A stretch of DNA of 64,000 nt from Micromonospora_G sp040676775 (GCF_040676775.1 NZ_JBFAPP010000014.1:154613-218612), one strand, 5' to 3'; counted from the first letter of the stretch, positions 8,690-17,244 are shown. Notes: generated by a model not told the origin, from the letters alone. A program made the numbers and translations.

Positions 8690-10012
8690 CTAGCGCAGGA
8701 ACCCTTCGTAGTTCCGCTGCATCAGTTGGCTCTCGATCTGCTTCACGGTCTCCAGACCGACGCCGACCATGATGAGCACCGCAGTACCACCGAACGGGAA
8801 GTTCTGGTACTGCTGGTTGTCCAGCCAGATGAAGAAGAAGTTCGGCAGGATCGAGATCGCGCCCAGGTAGAACGCACCGGGAAGGGTGATCCGGCTGAGG
8901 ATGAAGTCCAGGTAGTCGGCGGTCGGCTTACCCGGGCGGATACCCGGTACGAAGCCGCCGTACTTCTTCATGTTGTCCGCGACCTCGGTCGGGTTGAACG
9001 TGATCGAGACGTAGAAGTACGTGAAGAAGATGATCAGCAGGAAGTACGCGATGATGTGCGTCGGGCTGCTCGGGCTGACCAGGTTGTTCTGGATCCAGGC
9101 CTGTACGTCGCCGGGGTTGGTCTGGTCGAAGAACTGCAACGCCAGCTGCGGCAGGTAGAGCAGCGACGAGGCGAAGATGACCGGGATCACACCCGCCTGG
9201 TTGACCTTCAGCGGGATGTAGGTCGAGGTTCCGCCGTACATCCGCCGGCCGATCATCCGCTTGGCGTACTGGACCGGGATCCGGCGCTGCGCCTGCTCGA
9301 TGAAGACCACCAGCGTGATGACCACCAGGACCAACAGGATGACCAGGAGGAACATGTCCCAGCCCTTGGAGGTCTTGATGGACCAGCCCTCACCGGGCAG
9401 CCGGGCCGCGATCGAGGTGAAGATCAGCACGGACATGCCGTTGCCGACGCCCCGGTCGGTGATCAGCTCGCCGAGCCACATGACCACACCGGTACCGGCG
9501 GTCATCGTGATGACCAGCACGCTCAAGGTGAGCCACATCGGCAGCCCGGTGTTCTCCGGGACGATCGGGAACTGGTCGCACTGGTTGTTGAACAGCTGCC
9601 CGGAGCGGGCGAGCGCCACGAACGCCGACGCCTGGAGGACGCCAAGGCCGAGCGTCAGGTAGCGCGTGTACTGGGTGATCTTCGCCTGGCCGGACTGACC
9701 CTCCTTGCGGAGCTGCTCCAACCGCGGAATGACCACGGTGAGCAGCTGCAGGATGATCGAGGCCGTGATGTAGGGCATGATGCCCAGCGCGAAGACCGAC
9801 AGCGACAGCAGCGCGCCGCCGGAGAAGAGGTTCAGCAGCGACAGCACGCCGTCGGTCTGGATCGTGTCCAGGCACTTCTGCACGTTGCCGAAGGACACAC
9901 CCGGGCTGGGCAGCGTCGCACCGAGTCGGTAAACACCGATGATAGCTACTGTGAACAGCAGCTTTTTGCGCAGGTCAGGCGTACGAAACGCACTGAAAAA
10001 GGCGGAGAGCAA
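8690..10012 (-). CDS. secY: Protein translocase subunit SecY
   Basis: The ten-helix pore of the Sec translocon, working with SecE (encoded at 39.5 kb) and SecG. The product of about 440 residues has the family start LSAFFSAFRTPDLRKK, the plug and pore regions, and the cytoplasmic loop GKPTADYLDFILSRI. On start choice, the ATG at 10018 has AGGAGG directly against it, leaving no spacer. The TTG two codons later (10012) has that same AGGAGG 6 bases away and matches the usual MLSAF start, so TTG is preferred. It is separated from rplO by 230 bases and a hairpin, so secY-adk-map may be its own transcription unit. Confidence 0.96.
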   Translation of the reverse strand: MLSAFFSAFRTPDLRKKLLFTVAIIGVYRLGATLPSPGVSFGNVQKCLDTIQTDGVLSLLNLFSGGALLSLSVFALGIMPYITASIILQLLTVVIPRLEQLRKEGQSGQAKITQYTRYLTLGLGVLQASAFVALARSGQLFNNQCDQFPIVPENTGLPMWLTLSVLVITMTAGTGVVMWLGELITDRGVGNGMSVLIFTSIAARLPGEGWSIKTSKGWDMFLLVILLVLVVITLVVFIEQAQRRIPVQYAKRMIGRRMYGGTSTYIPLKVNQAGVIPVIFASSLLYLPQLALQFFDQTNPGDVQAWIQNNLVSPSSPTHIIAYFLLIIFFTYFYVSITFNPTEVADNMKKYGGFVPGIRPGKPTADYLDFILSRITLPGAFYLGAISILPNFFFIWLDNQQYQNFPFGGTAVLIMVGVGLETVKQIESQLMQRNYEGFLR

Positions 10013-10198
10013 CTTCATCCTCCTGCGCGAGGCGGGCCGCCGGTGGTCCGGCGCGGCTTAGGGTGGTCGTCGAGCGGTAGCCCGATACCAGTGCTGGGAT
10101 CGGACTCTAACAGCCCAGCGGTGATCCGGGCAGGTGTGCCCATGAACATACACCGGGTCCGATGTTAACGAGGGGCACGGCCCCTTAGTAGACCGTGG

Positions 10199-10228
10199 CG
10201 CCCGTCAGTTGAAAACAACTGACGGGCG
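10199..10228 (-). terminator. Hairpin between rplO and secY
   Basis: Perfect 13-bp stem (10199-10211 and 10216-10228) closed by a 4-base AAAA/TTTT loop, 19 bases behind the rplO stop. No T-run follows on the minus strand, so it is either a U-less terminator or an mRNA 3' stabiliser. It marks a break in the usually continuous spc operon. Confidence 0.6.
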
Positions 10229-10246
10229 TCACGACCGCGTTACGTC

Positions 10247-10690
10247 CTACAGCTCGGTGGTCGAGCCGCCAGCAGCCGCGATCTTCTCCTTGGCCGACGC
10301 ACTGAACGCGTGCGCCGACACCTGGATCGTCACGCCACCGAGATCGCCTGCACCGAGCACCTTGACCGGCTGGCCCTTGCGGACCGCACCTGCCTCGACG
10401 AGCTCGGCCGGACCGATCTGGCCGCCCTTGGGGAACAACTCCGCGATCCGGTCCAGGTTCACGACCTGGAACTCGACCCGGAAGTGGTTCTTGAAGCCCT
10501 TCAGCTTCGGCAGGCGCATGTGGATGGGCATCTGCCCACCCTCGAACGCCGCCGAGATGTTCTTGCGGGCCTTGGAGCCCTTGGTGCCCCGACCGGCGGT
10601 CTTGCCCTTGGAGCCTTCACCACGACCCACGCGGGTCTTGGCGGTCTTGGCACCGGGCGCCGGGCGCAGGTGATGGACCTTGATCGTCAT
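10247..10690 (-). CDS. rplO: 50S ribosomal protein L15
   Basis: L15 is a mid-to-late 50S assembly protein contacting several 23S domains. The 147-residue product has the basic Gly-rich N-terminal extension (HHLRPAPGAKTAKTRVGRGE) and the conserved globular half ending AFSASAKEKIAAAGG. Its ATG shares one base with the rpmD stop (TAATG) and has GGAGG 7 bases upstream, inside the end of rpmD. Confidence 0.98.
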   Translation of the reverse strand: MTIKVHHLRPAPGAKTAKTRVGRGEGSKGKTAGRGTKGSKARKNISAAFEGGQMPIHMRLPKLKGFKNHFRVEFQVVNLDRIAELFPKGGQIGPAELVEAGAVRKGQPVKVLGAGDLGGVTIQVSAHAFSASAKEKIAAAGGSTTEL

Positions 10691-10872
10691 TACTCGACCT
10701 CCTCGACCTTCACCAGGTGGCTCACGGTGAAGATCATGCCCCGAATCTCGGGGCGGTCCTCCTTGACCACCACGTCATTGATCCGCTTGAGACCGAGCGA
10801 CCGCAGGGACTGCCGCTGGTTGTGCTTGGTCCCGATGTCGGATCGGAGCTGGGTGACCTTGAGCCGTGCCAT
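10690..10872 (-). CDS. rpmD: 50S ribosomal protein L30
   Basis: Sixty residues, MARLKVTQLRSDIGTKHNQR to KVEEVE, the normal size for bacterial L30. The motif QLRSDIG...RQSLRSLGLKR is the family signature. The open frame runs much further upstream, but the ATG at 10872 overlaps the rpsE stop (ATGA) and fits the family start. Translation is probably coupled to rpsE and rplO on either side. Confidence 0.97.
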   Translation of the reverse strand: MARLKVTQLRSDIGTKHNQRQSLRSLGLKRINDVVVKEDRPEIRGMIFTVSHLVKVEEVE

Positions 10873-11486
10873 CAGCGAGTCACCCCCGCCCGCGCCGCCA
10901 GCATGGCGGCCGGCGCGACATCCTCCACCGGCAGACCGCGACGCTTGGCAACCGCCTCCGGCGACTCCAGCCCCTTCAGGGCCGCGACGGTGGCGTGCAC
11001 GATGTTGATCGGGTTCGACGATCCGAGGCTCTTGGAGAGCACGTCGTGGATCCCGGCGCACTCCAGCACGGCACGCACCGGTCCACCCGCGATGACACCC
11101 GTACCGGCGCTGGCCGGCTTGAGCAGGACGACGCCAGCGGCGTCCTCGCCCTGCACCGGGTGCGGGATCGACGCGGCGATCCGCGGCACCTTGAAGAAGT
11201 GCTTCTTGGCCTCCTCGACGCCCTTGGCGATGGCCGCGGGCACCTCCTTGGCCTTTCCGTAGCCCACACCGACGGTGCCGTCGCCGTCGCCCACGATCAC
11301 CAGAGCGGTGAAGCTGAAGCGACGACCACCCTTGACAACCTTGGCGACACGGTTGATCGCGACGACCCGCTCGATGTGCGGCGTCTTCTCGACGGGCGCG
11401 TTTCCGCGGCCGCCCTCACGGCGGTTGTCGCGGCGACCACCCTCGTTGCCACCGGACCCGCCGCCACGGCGCTGTTGACCTGGCAT
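10872..11486 (-). CDS. rpsE: 30S ribosomal protein S5
   Basis: S5 sits at the mRNA entry side of the 30S and influences decoding fidelity. The 204-residue product has a Gly/Arg-rich N-terminal extension of about 35 residues, then the double-stranded-RNA-binding-like S5 N-domain (VVKGGRRFSFTALVVVGD-like region) and the S5 C-domain (residues about 115-190). The ATG at 11486 has AAGGAAGG upstream. It overlaps rpmD by the ATGA junction. Confidence 0.97.
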   Translation of the reverse strand: MPGQQRRGGGSGGNEGGRRDNRREGGRGNAPVEKTPHIERVVAINRVAKVVKGGRRFSFTALVIVGDGDGTVGVGYGKAKEVPAAIAKGVEEAKKHFFKVPRIAASIPHPVQGEDAAGVVLLKPASAGTGVIAGGPVRAVLECAGIHDVLSKSLGSSNPINIVHATVAALKGLESPEAVAKRRGLPVEDVAPAAMLAARAGVTR

Positions 11487-11558
11487 CAGCGGCCTTCCTT
11501 ATCTCTCGTGACGGGGTTACTAACTTGCGATCCTCGTCCGACGCGCATCAGACGCCCG

Positions 11559-11948
11559 TCAGAACTCGAGCCCGGCTTCGCGGGCGGCGTCGGCAAGCGC
11601 GGCGATCCGCCCCGCGTACCGGTTGCCACCGCGGTCGAAGACGACCTTGGAGATGCCGGCGGCCTTGGCCCGCTCGGCCAGCAGTGCGCCGACCTTGCCG
11701 GCCAGGGCGCTCTTGTCGCCCTCGCCGCCACGGAGCGACGTGTCCAGGCTCGACGCCGACGCCAGGGTGTGCCCCTTGGTGTCGTCGACCACCTGGGCCG
11801 TGATGTTCCGCAGCGAGCGGGTGACGACCAACCGGGGACGGTCGGCGGTACCGCTGACGTTCTTGCGGACCCGGAAGTGTCGCCGCGCCCGCCCAACGGC
11901 GCGCTTGGCGGCAACGCCGCGACGGCGCTTGAGCAGCGTGGCGCTCAC
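11559..11948 (-). CDS. rplR: 50S ribosomal protein L18
   Basis: L18 binds 5S rRNA together with L5. The 129-residue product has the basic N-terminus MSATLLKRRRGVAAKRAVGR and the conserved C-terminal end KVVFDRGGNRYAGRIAALAD. The start is GTG at 11948, overlapping the rplF stop as GTGA, so it is likely translationally coupled. A 72-base gap separates it from rpsE. Confidence 0.97.
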   Translation of the reverse strand: MSATLLKRRRGVAAKRAVGRARRHFRVRKNVSGTADRPRLVVTRSLRNITAQVVDDTKGHTLASASSLDTSLRGGEGDKSALAGKVGALLAERAKAAGISKVVFDRGGNRYAGRIAALADAAREAGLEF

Positions 11949-12487
11949 TTCTTACCTGCCTTTCCAGCCTTGCGGCGGATGACCTCGCCCTGGTACTTCA
12001 CGCCCTTGCCCTTGTAGGGCTCCGGCGGCCGGATCTTCCGGATCTTGGCGGCGACCTCACCGACCTGCTGCTTGTCGATGCCGGCCACGTGGAACAGCGT
12101 CGGCCGTTCGACGGTGAAGGTGATCCCGTCCGGCGCCGGAACAAGCACCGGGTGCGAGAACCCGAGTGCGAACTCGAGGTCCTTGCCCTTGGCGGTGACC
12201 CGGTAACCGGTGCCGGCGATCTCCAGCGTCTTGCGGTAGCCCTCGGTGACCCCGACGATCATGTTCGCCACGAGGGTACGGCTCAGGCCGTGCAGCTCCT
12301 TGGCGCGACGCTCGTCGTTGGGACGGGTCACCTCCAGCTGGCCGTCCTCGGCCCGCTCCGCGGCGATCGGCTCGGCGAGGGTGTGCGAGAGCTCGCCCTT
12401 GGGGCCCTTGACCTTGACGGTGGGCCCGGTGATCGTGACGTCGACACCGGCGGGAACCGGGATCAACTTACGTCCAATACGCGACAT
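11945..12487 (-). CDS. rplF: 50S ribosomal protein L6
   Basis: L6 lies near the factor-binding centre of the 50S. The 180-residue product starts MSRIGRKLIPVPAGVDVTIT and carries the C-terminal signature IRKIRPPEPYKGKGVKY. The frame is open for another 16 codons upstream, but the ATG at 12487 with AGGTAG upstream matches the family start exactly. Two duplicated L6 domains fill the protein. It overlaps rplR by 4 bases. Confidence 0.98.
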   Translation of the reverse strand: MSRIGRKLIPVPAGVDVTITGPTVKVKGPKGELSHTLAEPIAAERAEDGQLEVTRPNDERRAKELHGLSRTLVANMIVGVTEGYRKTLEIAGTGYRVTAKGKDLEFALGFSHPVLVPAPDGITFTVERPTLFHVAGIDKQQVGEVAAKIRKIRPPEPYKGKGVKYQGEVIRRKAGKAGKK

Positions 12488-12503
12488 TTCTACCTGTCTC
12501 CCG

Positions 12504-12911
12504 TTACCAGACGAAGGCGAGGACTTCCCCGCCAACGCTCCGCTTGCGAGCCTGCCGGTCGGTGAGCAGGCCCTGGGACGTCGAAATGATCGCCACGCCC
12601 AGCCCGCCGAGCACCCGCGGGAGCCCGTCCGACTTGGCGTACACCCGGAGACCGGGCTTGGAGACGCGCTTGATGCCCGCCAGGCTCCGCTCGCGGCTCT
12701 GGCCGTACTTCAGCTCGACGACCAGTCGCTTGCCGACGGCGCCCTCTTCGGGCTCCTCGACCGACCAGGTGGCGATGTAACCCTCGGTCTTGAGGACCTC
12801 GGCGATGTTCGCCTTGATCTTCGAGTAGGGCATCGTCACCCGGTCGTGGTACGCCTGGTTGGCGTTACGCAGACGCGTGAGCATGTCTGCGATCGGGTCA
12901 GTCATAGTCAT
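12504..12911 (-). CDS. rpsH: 30S ribosomal protein S8
   Basis: S8 binds the central domain of 16S rRNA and in E. coli represses the spc operon. The 135-residue product contains DPIADMLTRLRNANQAYHD at the start and the C-terminal signature VLGGLGVAIISTSQGLLTD. Two ATG codons (12911 and 12905) are both possible. It is separated from rpsN by 104 bases. Confidence 0.98.
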   Translation of the reverse strand: MTMTDPIADMLTRLRNANQAYHDRVTMPYSKIKANIAEVLKTEGYIATWSVEEPEEGAVGKRLVVELKYGQSRERSLAGIKRVSKPGLRVYAKSDGLPRVLGGLGVAIISTSQGLLTDRQARKRSVGGEVLAFVW

Positions 12912-13015
12912 TGGTGTTTGTCAGCCTTTCTCACCGCGGTTCCCGGGGCACACGGCCCGGGGCCTACGGCGTTGCGATCCTCGCCCCGACCAACGGTCAG
13001 GACGCTGCTGGGCCT

Positions 13016-13201
13016 TTACCAGGATGCCTTGGAGACACCGGGCAGCTCGCCGCGGTGGGCCATCTCCCGGATGCACACGCGGCAGAGCCCGAACTTGCGG
13101 TAGACCGCCTTCGGACGACCACACCGCTGGCAGCGGGTGTAGGCGCGAACCGAGAACTTCGGCTTCGCGGCCGCTTTGATGATAAGCGCCTTCTTCGCCA
13201 T
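13016..13201 (-). CDS. rpsN: 30S ribosomal protein S14, zinc-binding (type Z)
   Basis: The 61-residue short form of S14, MAKKALIIKAAAKPKFSVRA onward, with two CxxC pairs (CQRCGRP and CRVCIRE) that bind zinc. This short form is the one normally encoded in the spc operon of Gram-positive bacteria. The ATG at 13201 has AAGGAG 7 bases upstream and follows the rplE stop by one base. Confidence 0.98.
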   Translation of the reverse strand: MAKKALIIKAAAKPKFSVRAYTRCQRCGRPKAVYRKFGLCRVCIREMAHRGELPGVSKASW

Positions 13202-13202
13202 C

Positions 13203-13787
13203 TCAGTTCTCCTTGCTCGGGTCTTCACGGAACGGGAAGCCCAGGTGCTTCAGCAGCGCCCGACCCTCGTCGTCCTTCGTGGCCGTGGTGACCACCGTGA
13301 TGTCCATGCCCCGCTGCCGGTCGATCCGGTCCTGGTCGATCTCGTGGAACACCGACTGCTCGGTCAGACCGAAGGTGTAGTTGCCGTGGCCGTCGAGCTT
13401 GCGCCCGTCGAGACCCCGGAAGTCACGGATACGCGGCAGCGCGATGGAGAGCAGCCGGTCCAGGAACTCCCACATCCGGTCACCCCGGAGGGTCACCTTC
13501 GCGCCGATCGGCATCCCCTCGCGCAGCTTGAACTGCGCGATGGACTTGGTCGCCCGCCGCACCTGCGGCTTCTGGCCGGTGATGGTGGCCAGGTCGCGAA
13601 CCGCGCCGTCGATCAGCTTGGCGTCGCGAGCAGCCTCGCCGACACCCATGTTGACGACGATCTTGACCAGACCCGGCACCTGCATCGGGTTCTGGTAACC
13701 GAACTGCTCGCGCAGGGCGGCCGCGATCTCGTTGCGGTACCGCTCCTTGAGGCGCGGCATGGTCTTGGTTTCGGTAGCCGTGCTCAT
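13203..13787 (-). CDS. rplE: 50S ribosomal protein L5
   Basis: L5 binds 5S rRNA and forms an inter-subunit bridge with S13. The 194-residue product has the conserved PRLKERYRNEIAAALREQFG near the start, and KLREGMPIGAKVTLRGDRMW in the middle. The ATG at 13787 shares bases with the rplX stop (TGATG), supporting coupling; a GTG one codon upstream is also possible. Confidence 0.98.
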   Translation of the reverse strand: MSTATETKTMPRLKERYRNEIAAALREQFGYQNPMQVPGLVKIVVNMGVGEAARDAKLIDGAVRDLATITGQKPQVRRATKSIAQFKLREGMPIGAKVTLRGDRMWEFLDRLLSIALPRIRDFRGLDGRKLDGHGNYTFGLTEQSVFHEIDQDRIDRQRGMDITVVTTATKDDEGRALLKHLGFPFREDPSKEN

Positions 13788-14107
13788 CACAGGTCCTTAC
13801 CGGTGCTACGCGCGACGCGGACCTTCTGGCCACTGTCGTCGATCCGGAACCCGACCCGGGTCGGGTTGCCGTCGGAGTCCAGGAGCTGCACGTTCGACAC
13901 GTGGATCGGAGCCTCCTGGGTGACGATGCCACCGGTCTTGGCGCCACGCTGAGTGGTGCTGATGCGGGTGTGCTTCTTGACCCGGTTCACGCCCTCGACC
14001 AGGACCTTGTCCTGCCGCGGGTAGGCCGCGATGACCTTGCCCTTGGCACCCTTGTCCTTGCCGGCGATGACGACGACCGTGTCGCCCTTCTTGACCTTCA
14101 CGGTCAC
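13787..14107 (-). CDS. rplX: 50S ribosomal protein L24
   Basis: L24 starts 50S assembly by binding 23S domain I. The 106-residue product begins MTVKVKKGDTVVVIAGKDKG, a KOW motif, and continues with QDKVLVEGVNRVKKHTR. It starts at GTG 14107, overlapping the rplN stop (GTGA). The frame is open far upstream, but that part is a shadow of rplN. Confidence 0.97.
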   Translation of the reverse strand: MTVKVKKGDTVVVIAGKDKGAKGKVIAAYPRQDKVLVEGVNRVKKHTRISTTQRGAKTGGIVTQEAPIHVSNVQLLDSDGNPTRVGFRIDDSGQKVRVARSTGKDL

Positions 14108-14472
14108 AACACCTCCGGCGCGAGAGAGATGATCTTCATGAACCGCTTGTCCCGCAGCTCCCGGCCCACCGGGCCGAAGATGCGGGTACCGCGCGGGTCG
14201 CCACCGTCCTTGATGATGACGGCGGCATTCTCGTCGAAGCGGATGTACGAGCCGTCCGGCCGCCGCCGCTCCTTGGCGGTGCGGACGACGACCGCCTTGA
14301 CGACGTCGCCCTTCTTCACACCAGCACCGGGAATGGCGTCCTTGACCGTGGCCACGATGACGTCGCCGATACTCGCGTAGCGCCGACCGGAGCCACCGAG
14401 AACCCGGATACACAGGATCTCCCGAGCACCCGTGTTGTCGGCGACGCGCAGTCGCGACTCCTGCTGAATCAC
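14104..14472 (-). CDS. rplN: 50S ribosomal protein L14
   Basis: L14 contacts 16S helix 14 to form an inter-subunit bridge. The 122-residue product starts MIQQESRLRVADNTGAREIL and carries the family signature AVVVRTAKERRRPDGSYIRF. The start is GTG at 14472 with AGGAG 6 bases upstream. It is the first gene of the spc operon, preceded by a 135-base gap with a branched hairpin. Confidence 0.98.
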   Translation of the reverse strand: MIQQESRLRVADNTGAREILCIRVLGGSGRRYASIGDVIVATVKDAIPGAGVKKGDVVKAVVVRTAKERRRPDGSYIRFDENAAVIIKDGGDPRGTRIFGPVGRELRDKRFMKIISLAPEVL

Positions 14473-14497
14473 GTCTATCTCCTATGTCTGCCGGTTC

Positions 14498-14553
14498 TCA
14501 GACGGCTGGTGTCTCCGGCTTGTGCCTTCCAGCCGGAAACTCATGCCGTCTGA
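14498..14553 (-). other. Branched hairpin at the S10/spc operon boundary
   Basis: Outer arms TCAGACGGC (14498-14506) and GCCGTCTGA (14545-14553) pair perfectly. Nested inside, CCGGCT (14515-14520) pairs with AGCCGG (14531-14536). It lies between rpsQ and rplN, the classical boundary between S10 and spc operons. No T-run is present. The architecture resembles the branched hairpin at 4984-5037. Confidence 0.5.
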
Positions 14554-14607
14554 GCCTGGCGGAACCCTGAGCTTGCTGGTCCGGTCTGCTCTGCAGCCCG
14601 TCCGGCT

Positions 14608-14898
14608 CTACTTGGCCTTTTCGAGGATCTCCACGACCCGCCACCGCTTGGTGGCGGAGAGCGGACGGGTCTCCATGAGCAGTACGCGGTCGCCAACGCC
14701 ACACGCGTTCTGCTCGTCGTGCACCTTCAGCTTGCGCGTACGGCGCAGAACCTTGCCGTACAGCGCGTGCTTGACCCGGTCCTCAACCTCGACCACGACG
14801 GTCTTGTCCATCTTGTCGCTGACCACGAGGCCCTCGCGCACCTTGCGCTGGGCCCGCGGGGCGGTGGTGGTCCCCTCCGGGGCGGTCGTCTCGCTCAT
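14608..14898 (-). CDS. rpsQ: 30S ribosomal protein S17
   Basis: S17 is a primary 16S binder of the 30S body. The 96-residue product has an actinobacterial N-terminal extension of about 18 residues rich in Thr, Ala and Glu, then the OB-fold core KVREGLVVSDKMDKTVVVEV and the ending LSATKRWRVVEILEKAK. The ATG overlaps the rpmC stop (ATGA). It is the last gene of the S10 operon. Confidence 0.98.
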   Translation of the reverse strand: MSETTAPEGTTTAPRAQRKVREGLVVSDKMDKTVVVEVEDRVKHALYGKVLRRTRKLKVHDEQNACGVGDRVLLMETRPLSATKRWRVVEILEKAK

Positions 14899-15131
14899 GA
14901 TGCAGTCACCTCAGTCGGCGCGGCCGAGAGACCCAGCTCGCGCTCACGCATGATCGTGTAGATCCGGGCGATCTCCCGACGGATGACCTGCAGCCGGCGA
15001 TTGTTGTCCAGCTGGCCGGTCGCGGCCTGCACACGGAGGTTGAACAGCTCCGCTTTGGCCTCGCGCAGCTTCGCGACCAGCTCCTCCTCGGAGAGCTCGC
15101 GCAGCTCGCCGGCCTTGACGCCCGCGGCCAT
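14895..15131 (-). CDS. rpmC: 50S ribosomal protein L29
   Basis: L29 lies at the exit tunnel next to L23. The 78-residue product is a two-helix protein with AGELRELSEEELVAKLREAK and the signature NNRRLQVIRREIARI. It overlaps rplP upstream and rpsQ downstream by 4 bases each, so three genes are probably translationally coupled. Confidence 0.97.
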   Translation of the reverse strand: MAAGVKAGELRELSEEELVAKLREAKAELFNLRVQAATGQLDNNRRLQVIRREIARIYTIMRERELGLSAAPTEVTAS

Positions 15132-15556
15132 CAGCTTTCACCCACTTCGCGTGTCACAATTCGGCACTTCATCGGGAGCTTGTGGATCGCGCGACGCATA
15201 GCCTCTCGCGCGGTCTGCTCGTTGGGGAAGGACATCTCGAAGAGCACCCGTCCCGGCTTGACGTTGGCGACCCACCACTCGGGCGAGCCCTTACCGGAAC
15301 CCATCCGGGTCTCAGCGGGCTTCTTGGTCAGGGCCTGGTCCGGGAAGACCGTGATCCAGACCTTGCCACCACGCTTGATGTGTCGGGTCATCGCGATACG
15401 CGCTGACTCGATCTGCCGGTTGGTGACGTACGCGGGCTCCAGCGCCTGGATTCCGAACTCGCCGAACACCACCCGGTTGCCGCCCTTCGACGCGCCATGG
15501 CGGTCGGGGTGGTGCGGCTTGCGGAAGCCCTTCGGGGGCTTGCGCGGCATCAGCAT
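15131..15556 (-). CDS. rplP: 50S ribosomal protein L16
   Basis: L16 organises the A-site region of the peptidyl transferase centre. The 141-residue product starts MLMPRKPPKGFRKPHHPDRH and keeps the conserved FPDQALTKKPAETRMGSGKG. The ATG at 15556 has AGGAGG 8 bases upstream, better placed than the second ATG at 15550. It follows rpsC after 3 bases. Confidence 0.98.
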   Translation of the reverse strand: MLMPRKPPKGFRKPHHPDRHGASKGGNRVVFGEFGIQALEPAYVTNRQIESARIAMTRHIKRGGKVWITVFPDQALTKKPAETRMGSGKGSPEWWVANVKPGRVLFEMSFPNEQTAREAMRRAIHKLPMKCRIVTREVGES

Positions 15557-15559
15557 CTG

Positions 15560-16438
15560 TCAGCCCTCCTGCGCTGAGCTGTCCGATCCGGCCGGAGCCG
15601 GATTGGCCGGCGCGGCGCTAGCCGGCGCGGCCTGGTCGTTCGTGGCCTCGGCCGGGGTGCCGGCGAACTCCGCCGCCGCCGCACGCCCAGCCTCGGTGCC
15701 GCCGGCGGTGGTGCCGGACGAACCGGACCGCCCACGACGCGGCCGCTCGGGCCGGTCACTACGGTCGCGACGCGGACGGGCCGGACCGGTCTCGGCCGGG
15801 GCTTCCCGACCGGGTACGGCGTCACCCTTGTAGATCCACACCTTCACGCCGATCCGGCCGAAGGTGGTCCGCGCCTCGAAGAAGCCGTACTCGATGTTGG
15901 CCCGCAGCGTGTGCAGCGGCACCCGACCCTCGCGGTAGAACTCGGTGCGGCTCATCTCCGCGCCGCCGAGGCGGCCGGAGACCTGCACCCGGATTCCCTT
16001 GACGATCGGGTTCTTCATCGCCGACTGCATCGACTTACGCATCGCCCGACGGAAGCTGACCCGGCTGGACAGCTGCTCAGCCACAGCCTGTGCGACGAGC
16101 TGCGCGTCCGACTCGGGGTTCTTCACCTCGAGGATGTTCAGCTGCACCTGCTTGCCGGTCAGCTTCTCCAGCTCGCCACGGATCCGGTCGGCCTCCGCAC
16201 CCTTACGGCCGATGACGATGCCCGGCCGTGCGGTGTGGATGTCGACCCGGACCCGGTCCCGGGTGCGCTCGATGTCGACCTTGGAAATACCAGCCCGCTC
16301 CAAGCCCTTGGACATCATCCGGCGGATCTTGACATCCTCGCCGATGTAGTCCTTGTAGAGCTTGTCCGCGAACCAGCGGGACTTCCAGTCGGTCGAGATG
16401 CCAAGCCGGAACCCAATCGGGTGAACCTTCTGACCCAT
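15560..16438 (-). CDS. rpsC: 30S ribosomal protein S3
   Basis: S3 lies at the mRNA entry tunnel and has helicase-assisting activity. The 292-residue product starts MGQKVHPIGFRLGISTDWKS, has a KH domain (GRKGAEADRIRGELEKLTG) and the S3 C-terminal domain to about residue 210. The last 80 residues are a low-complexity tail rich in Arg, Pro, Glu and Ala, longer than in E. coli (233 residues) but typical of actinobacteria. The ATG shares a base with the rplV stop (TAATG). Confidence 0.98.
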   Translation of the reverse strand: MGQKVHPIGFRLGISTDWKSRWFADKLYKDYIGEDVKIRRMMSKGLERAGISKVDIERTRDRVRVDIHTARPGIVIGRKGAEADRIRGELEKLTGKQVQLNILEVKNPESDAQLVAQAVAEQLSSRVSFRRAMRKSMQSAMKNPIVKGIRVQVSGRLGGAEMSRTEFYREGRVPLHTLRANIEYGFFEARTTFGRIGVKVWIYKGDAVPGREAPAETGPARPRRDRSDRPERPRRGRSGSSGTTAGGTEAGRAAAAEFAGTPAEATNDQAAPASAAPANPAPAGSDSSAQEG

Positions 16439-16911
16439 TACTCGGCACCTTCCGTCTTGCTCTGCGTGTCGGCAGCCGCGGCCTCGGTGGCCGGCGCGAC
16501 CTTGGCCGGTGCGGCCTTCTTCGCCCCGCCCCGCTTCGGCGTGGCTGGCGCAACCGCCTCGACCACGATCGTGATGTGGCTGGTCCGCTTGCGGATCCGG
16601 TACGCCCGGCCCTGCGCCCGCGGCCGGAACCGCTTCATCGTCGGGCCCTCGTCGACGTACGCCTCGCTCACGAGCAGCGCGTCGGGGTCCAGCCGCTCGT
16701 TGTTCTCGGCGTTGGCGATCGCACTCGCGAGCACCTTGTAGACCTGCTCGCTCGCAGCCTGCGGCGCGAACTGGAGCACCGTGAGCGCCTCCTTCGCGGG
16801 CAGGCCGCGGACGAGGTTGACCACCCGGCGAGCCTTCGTCGCCGAGATGCCCACGTGCCGCGCAACCGCCCGCGCGCCCGGAAGCACCGGAGCGTCGCCC
16901 TTAACTGGCAT
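16438..16911 (-). CDS. rplV: 50S ribosomal protein L22
   Basis: L22 lines the peptide exit tunnel; its beta-hairpin loop is a site of macrolide resistance. The core (residues about 10-125) includes ARHVGISATKARRVVNLVRG and the loop region PTMKRFRPRAQGRAYRIRKR. The remaining 30 residues are an Ala/Lys/Glu-rich tail, giving 157 residues in all. Placed between rpsS and rpsC as in the standard S10 operon. Confidence 0.98.
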   Translation of the reverse strand: MPVKGDAPVLPGARAVARHVGISATKARRVVNLVRGLPAKEALTVLQFAPQAASEQVYKVLASAIANAENNERLDPDALLVSEAYVDEGPTMKRFRPRAQGRAYRIRKRTSHITIVVEAVAPATPKRGGAKKAAPAKVAPATEAAAADTQSKTEGAE

Positions 16912-16947
16912 CGCTGAAACCCCTTGATCCTTTATCCGTGGCCCGGC

Positions 16948-17229
16948 TCAGCGCCGGCGACTCTTCCGGTCGTCCTTCTCGTGACCCTTGAACGTACGGG
17001 TCAGCGCAAACTCGCCGAGCTTGTGCCCGACCATCGCCTCGGTGACGAACACCGGAACGTGCTTGCGCCCGTCGTGCACGGCGATCGTGTGTCCGAGCAT
17101 GTCCGGAATGATCATCGAACGCCGGGACCACGTCTTGATGACGTTCTTCGAGCCCTTGTCGTTCTGCGTCTCCACCTTCTTGAGCAGGTGGTCGTCGACG
17201 AACGGGCCCTTCTTCAAGCTGCGAGGCAT
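16948..17229 (-). CDS. rpsS: 30S ribosomal protein S19
   Basis: S19 forms a complex with S13 in the 30S head. The 93-residue product starts MPRSLKKGPFVDDHLLKKVE and contains the family signature GHKLGEFALTRTFKGHEK. The ATG at 17229 has GGGAG and AGGTAG upstream. It lies 15 bases behind rplB. Confidence 0.98.
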   Translation of the reverse strand: MPRSLKKGPFVDDHLLKKVETQNDKGSKNVIKTWSRRSMIIPDMLGHTIAVHDGRKHVPVFVTEAMVGHKLGEFALTRTFKGHEKDDRKSRRR

Positions 17230-17244
17230 GTCTACCTAACTCCC

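Noticed and set aside
7817..10168. 783-codon plus-strand open frame opposite adk and secY
   Set aside because: It is antisense to two certain genes, has no domain signature, and is rich in Arg, Asp, His and Gly as expected of a shadow frame in high-GC DNA.
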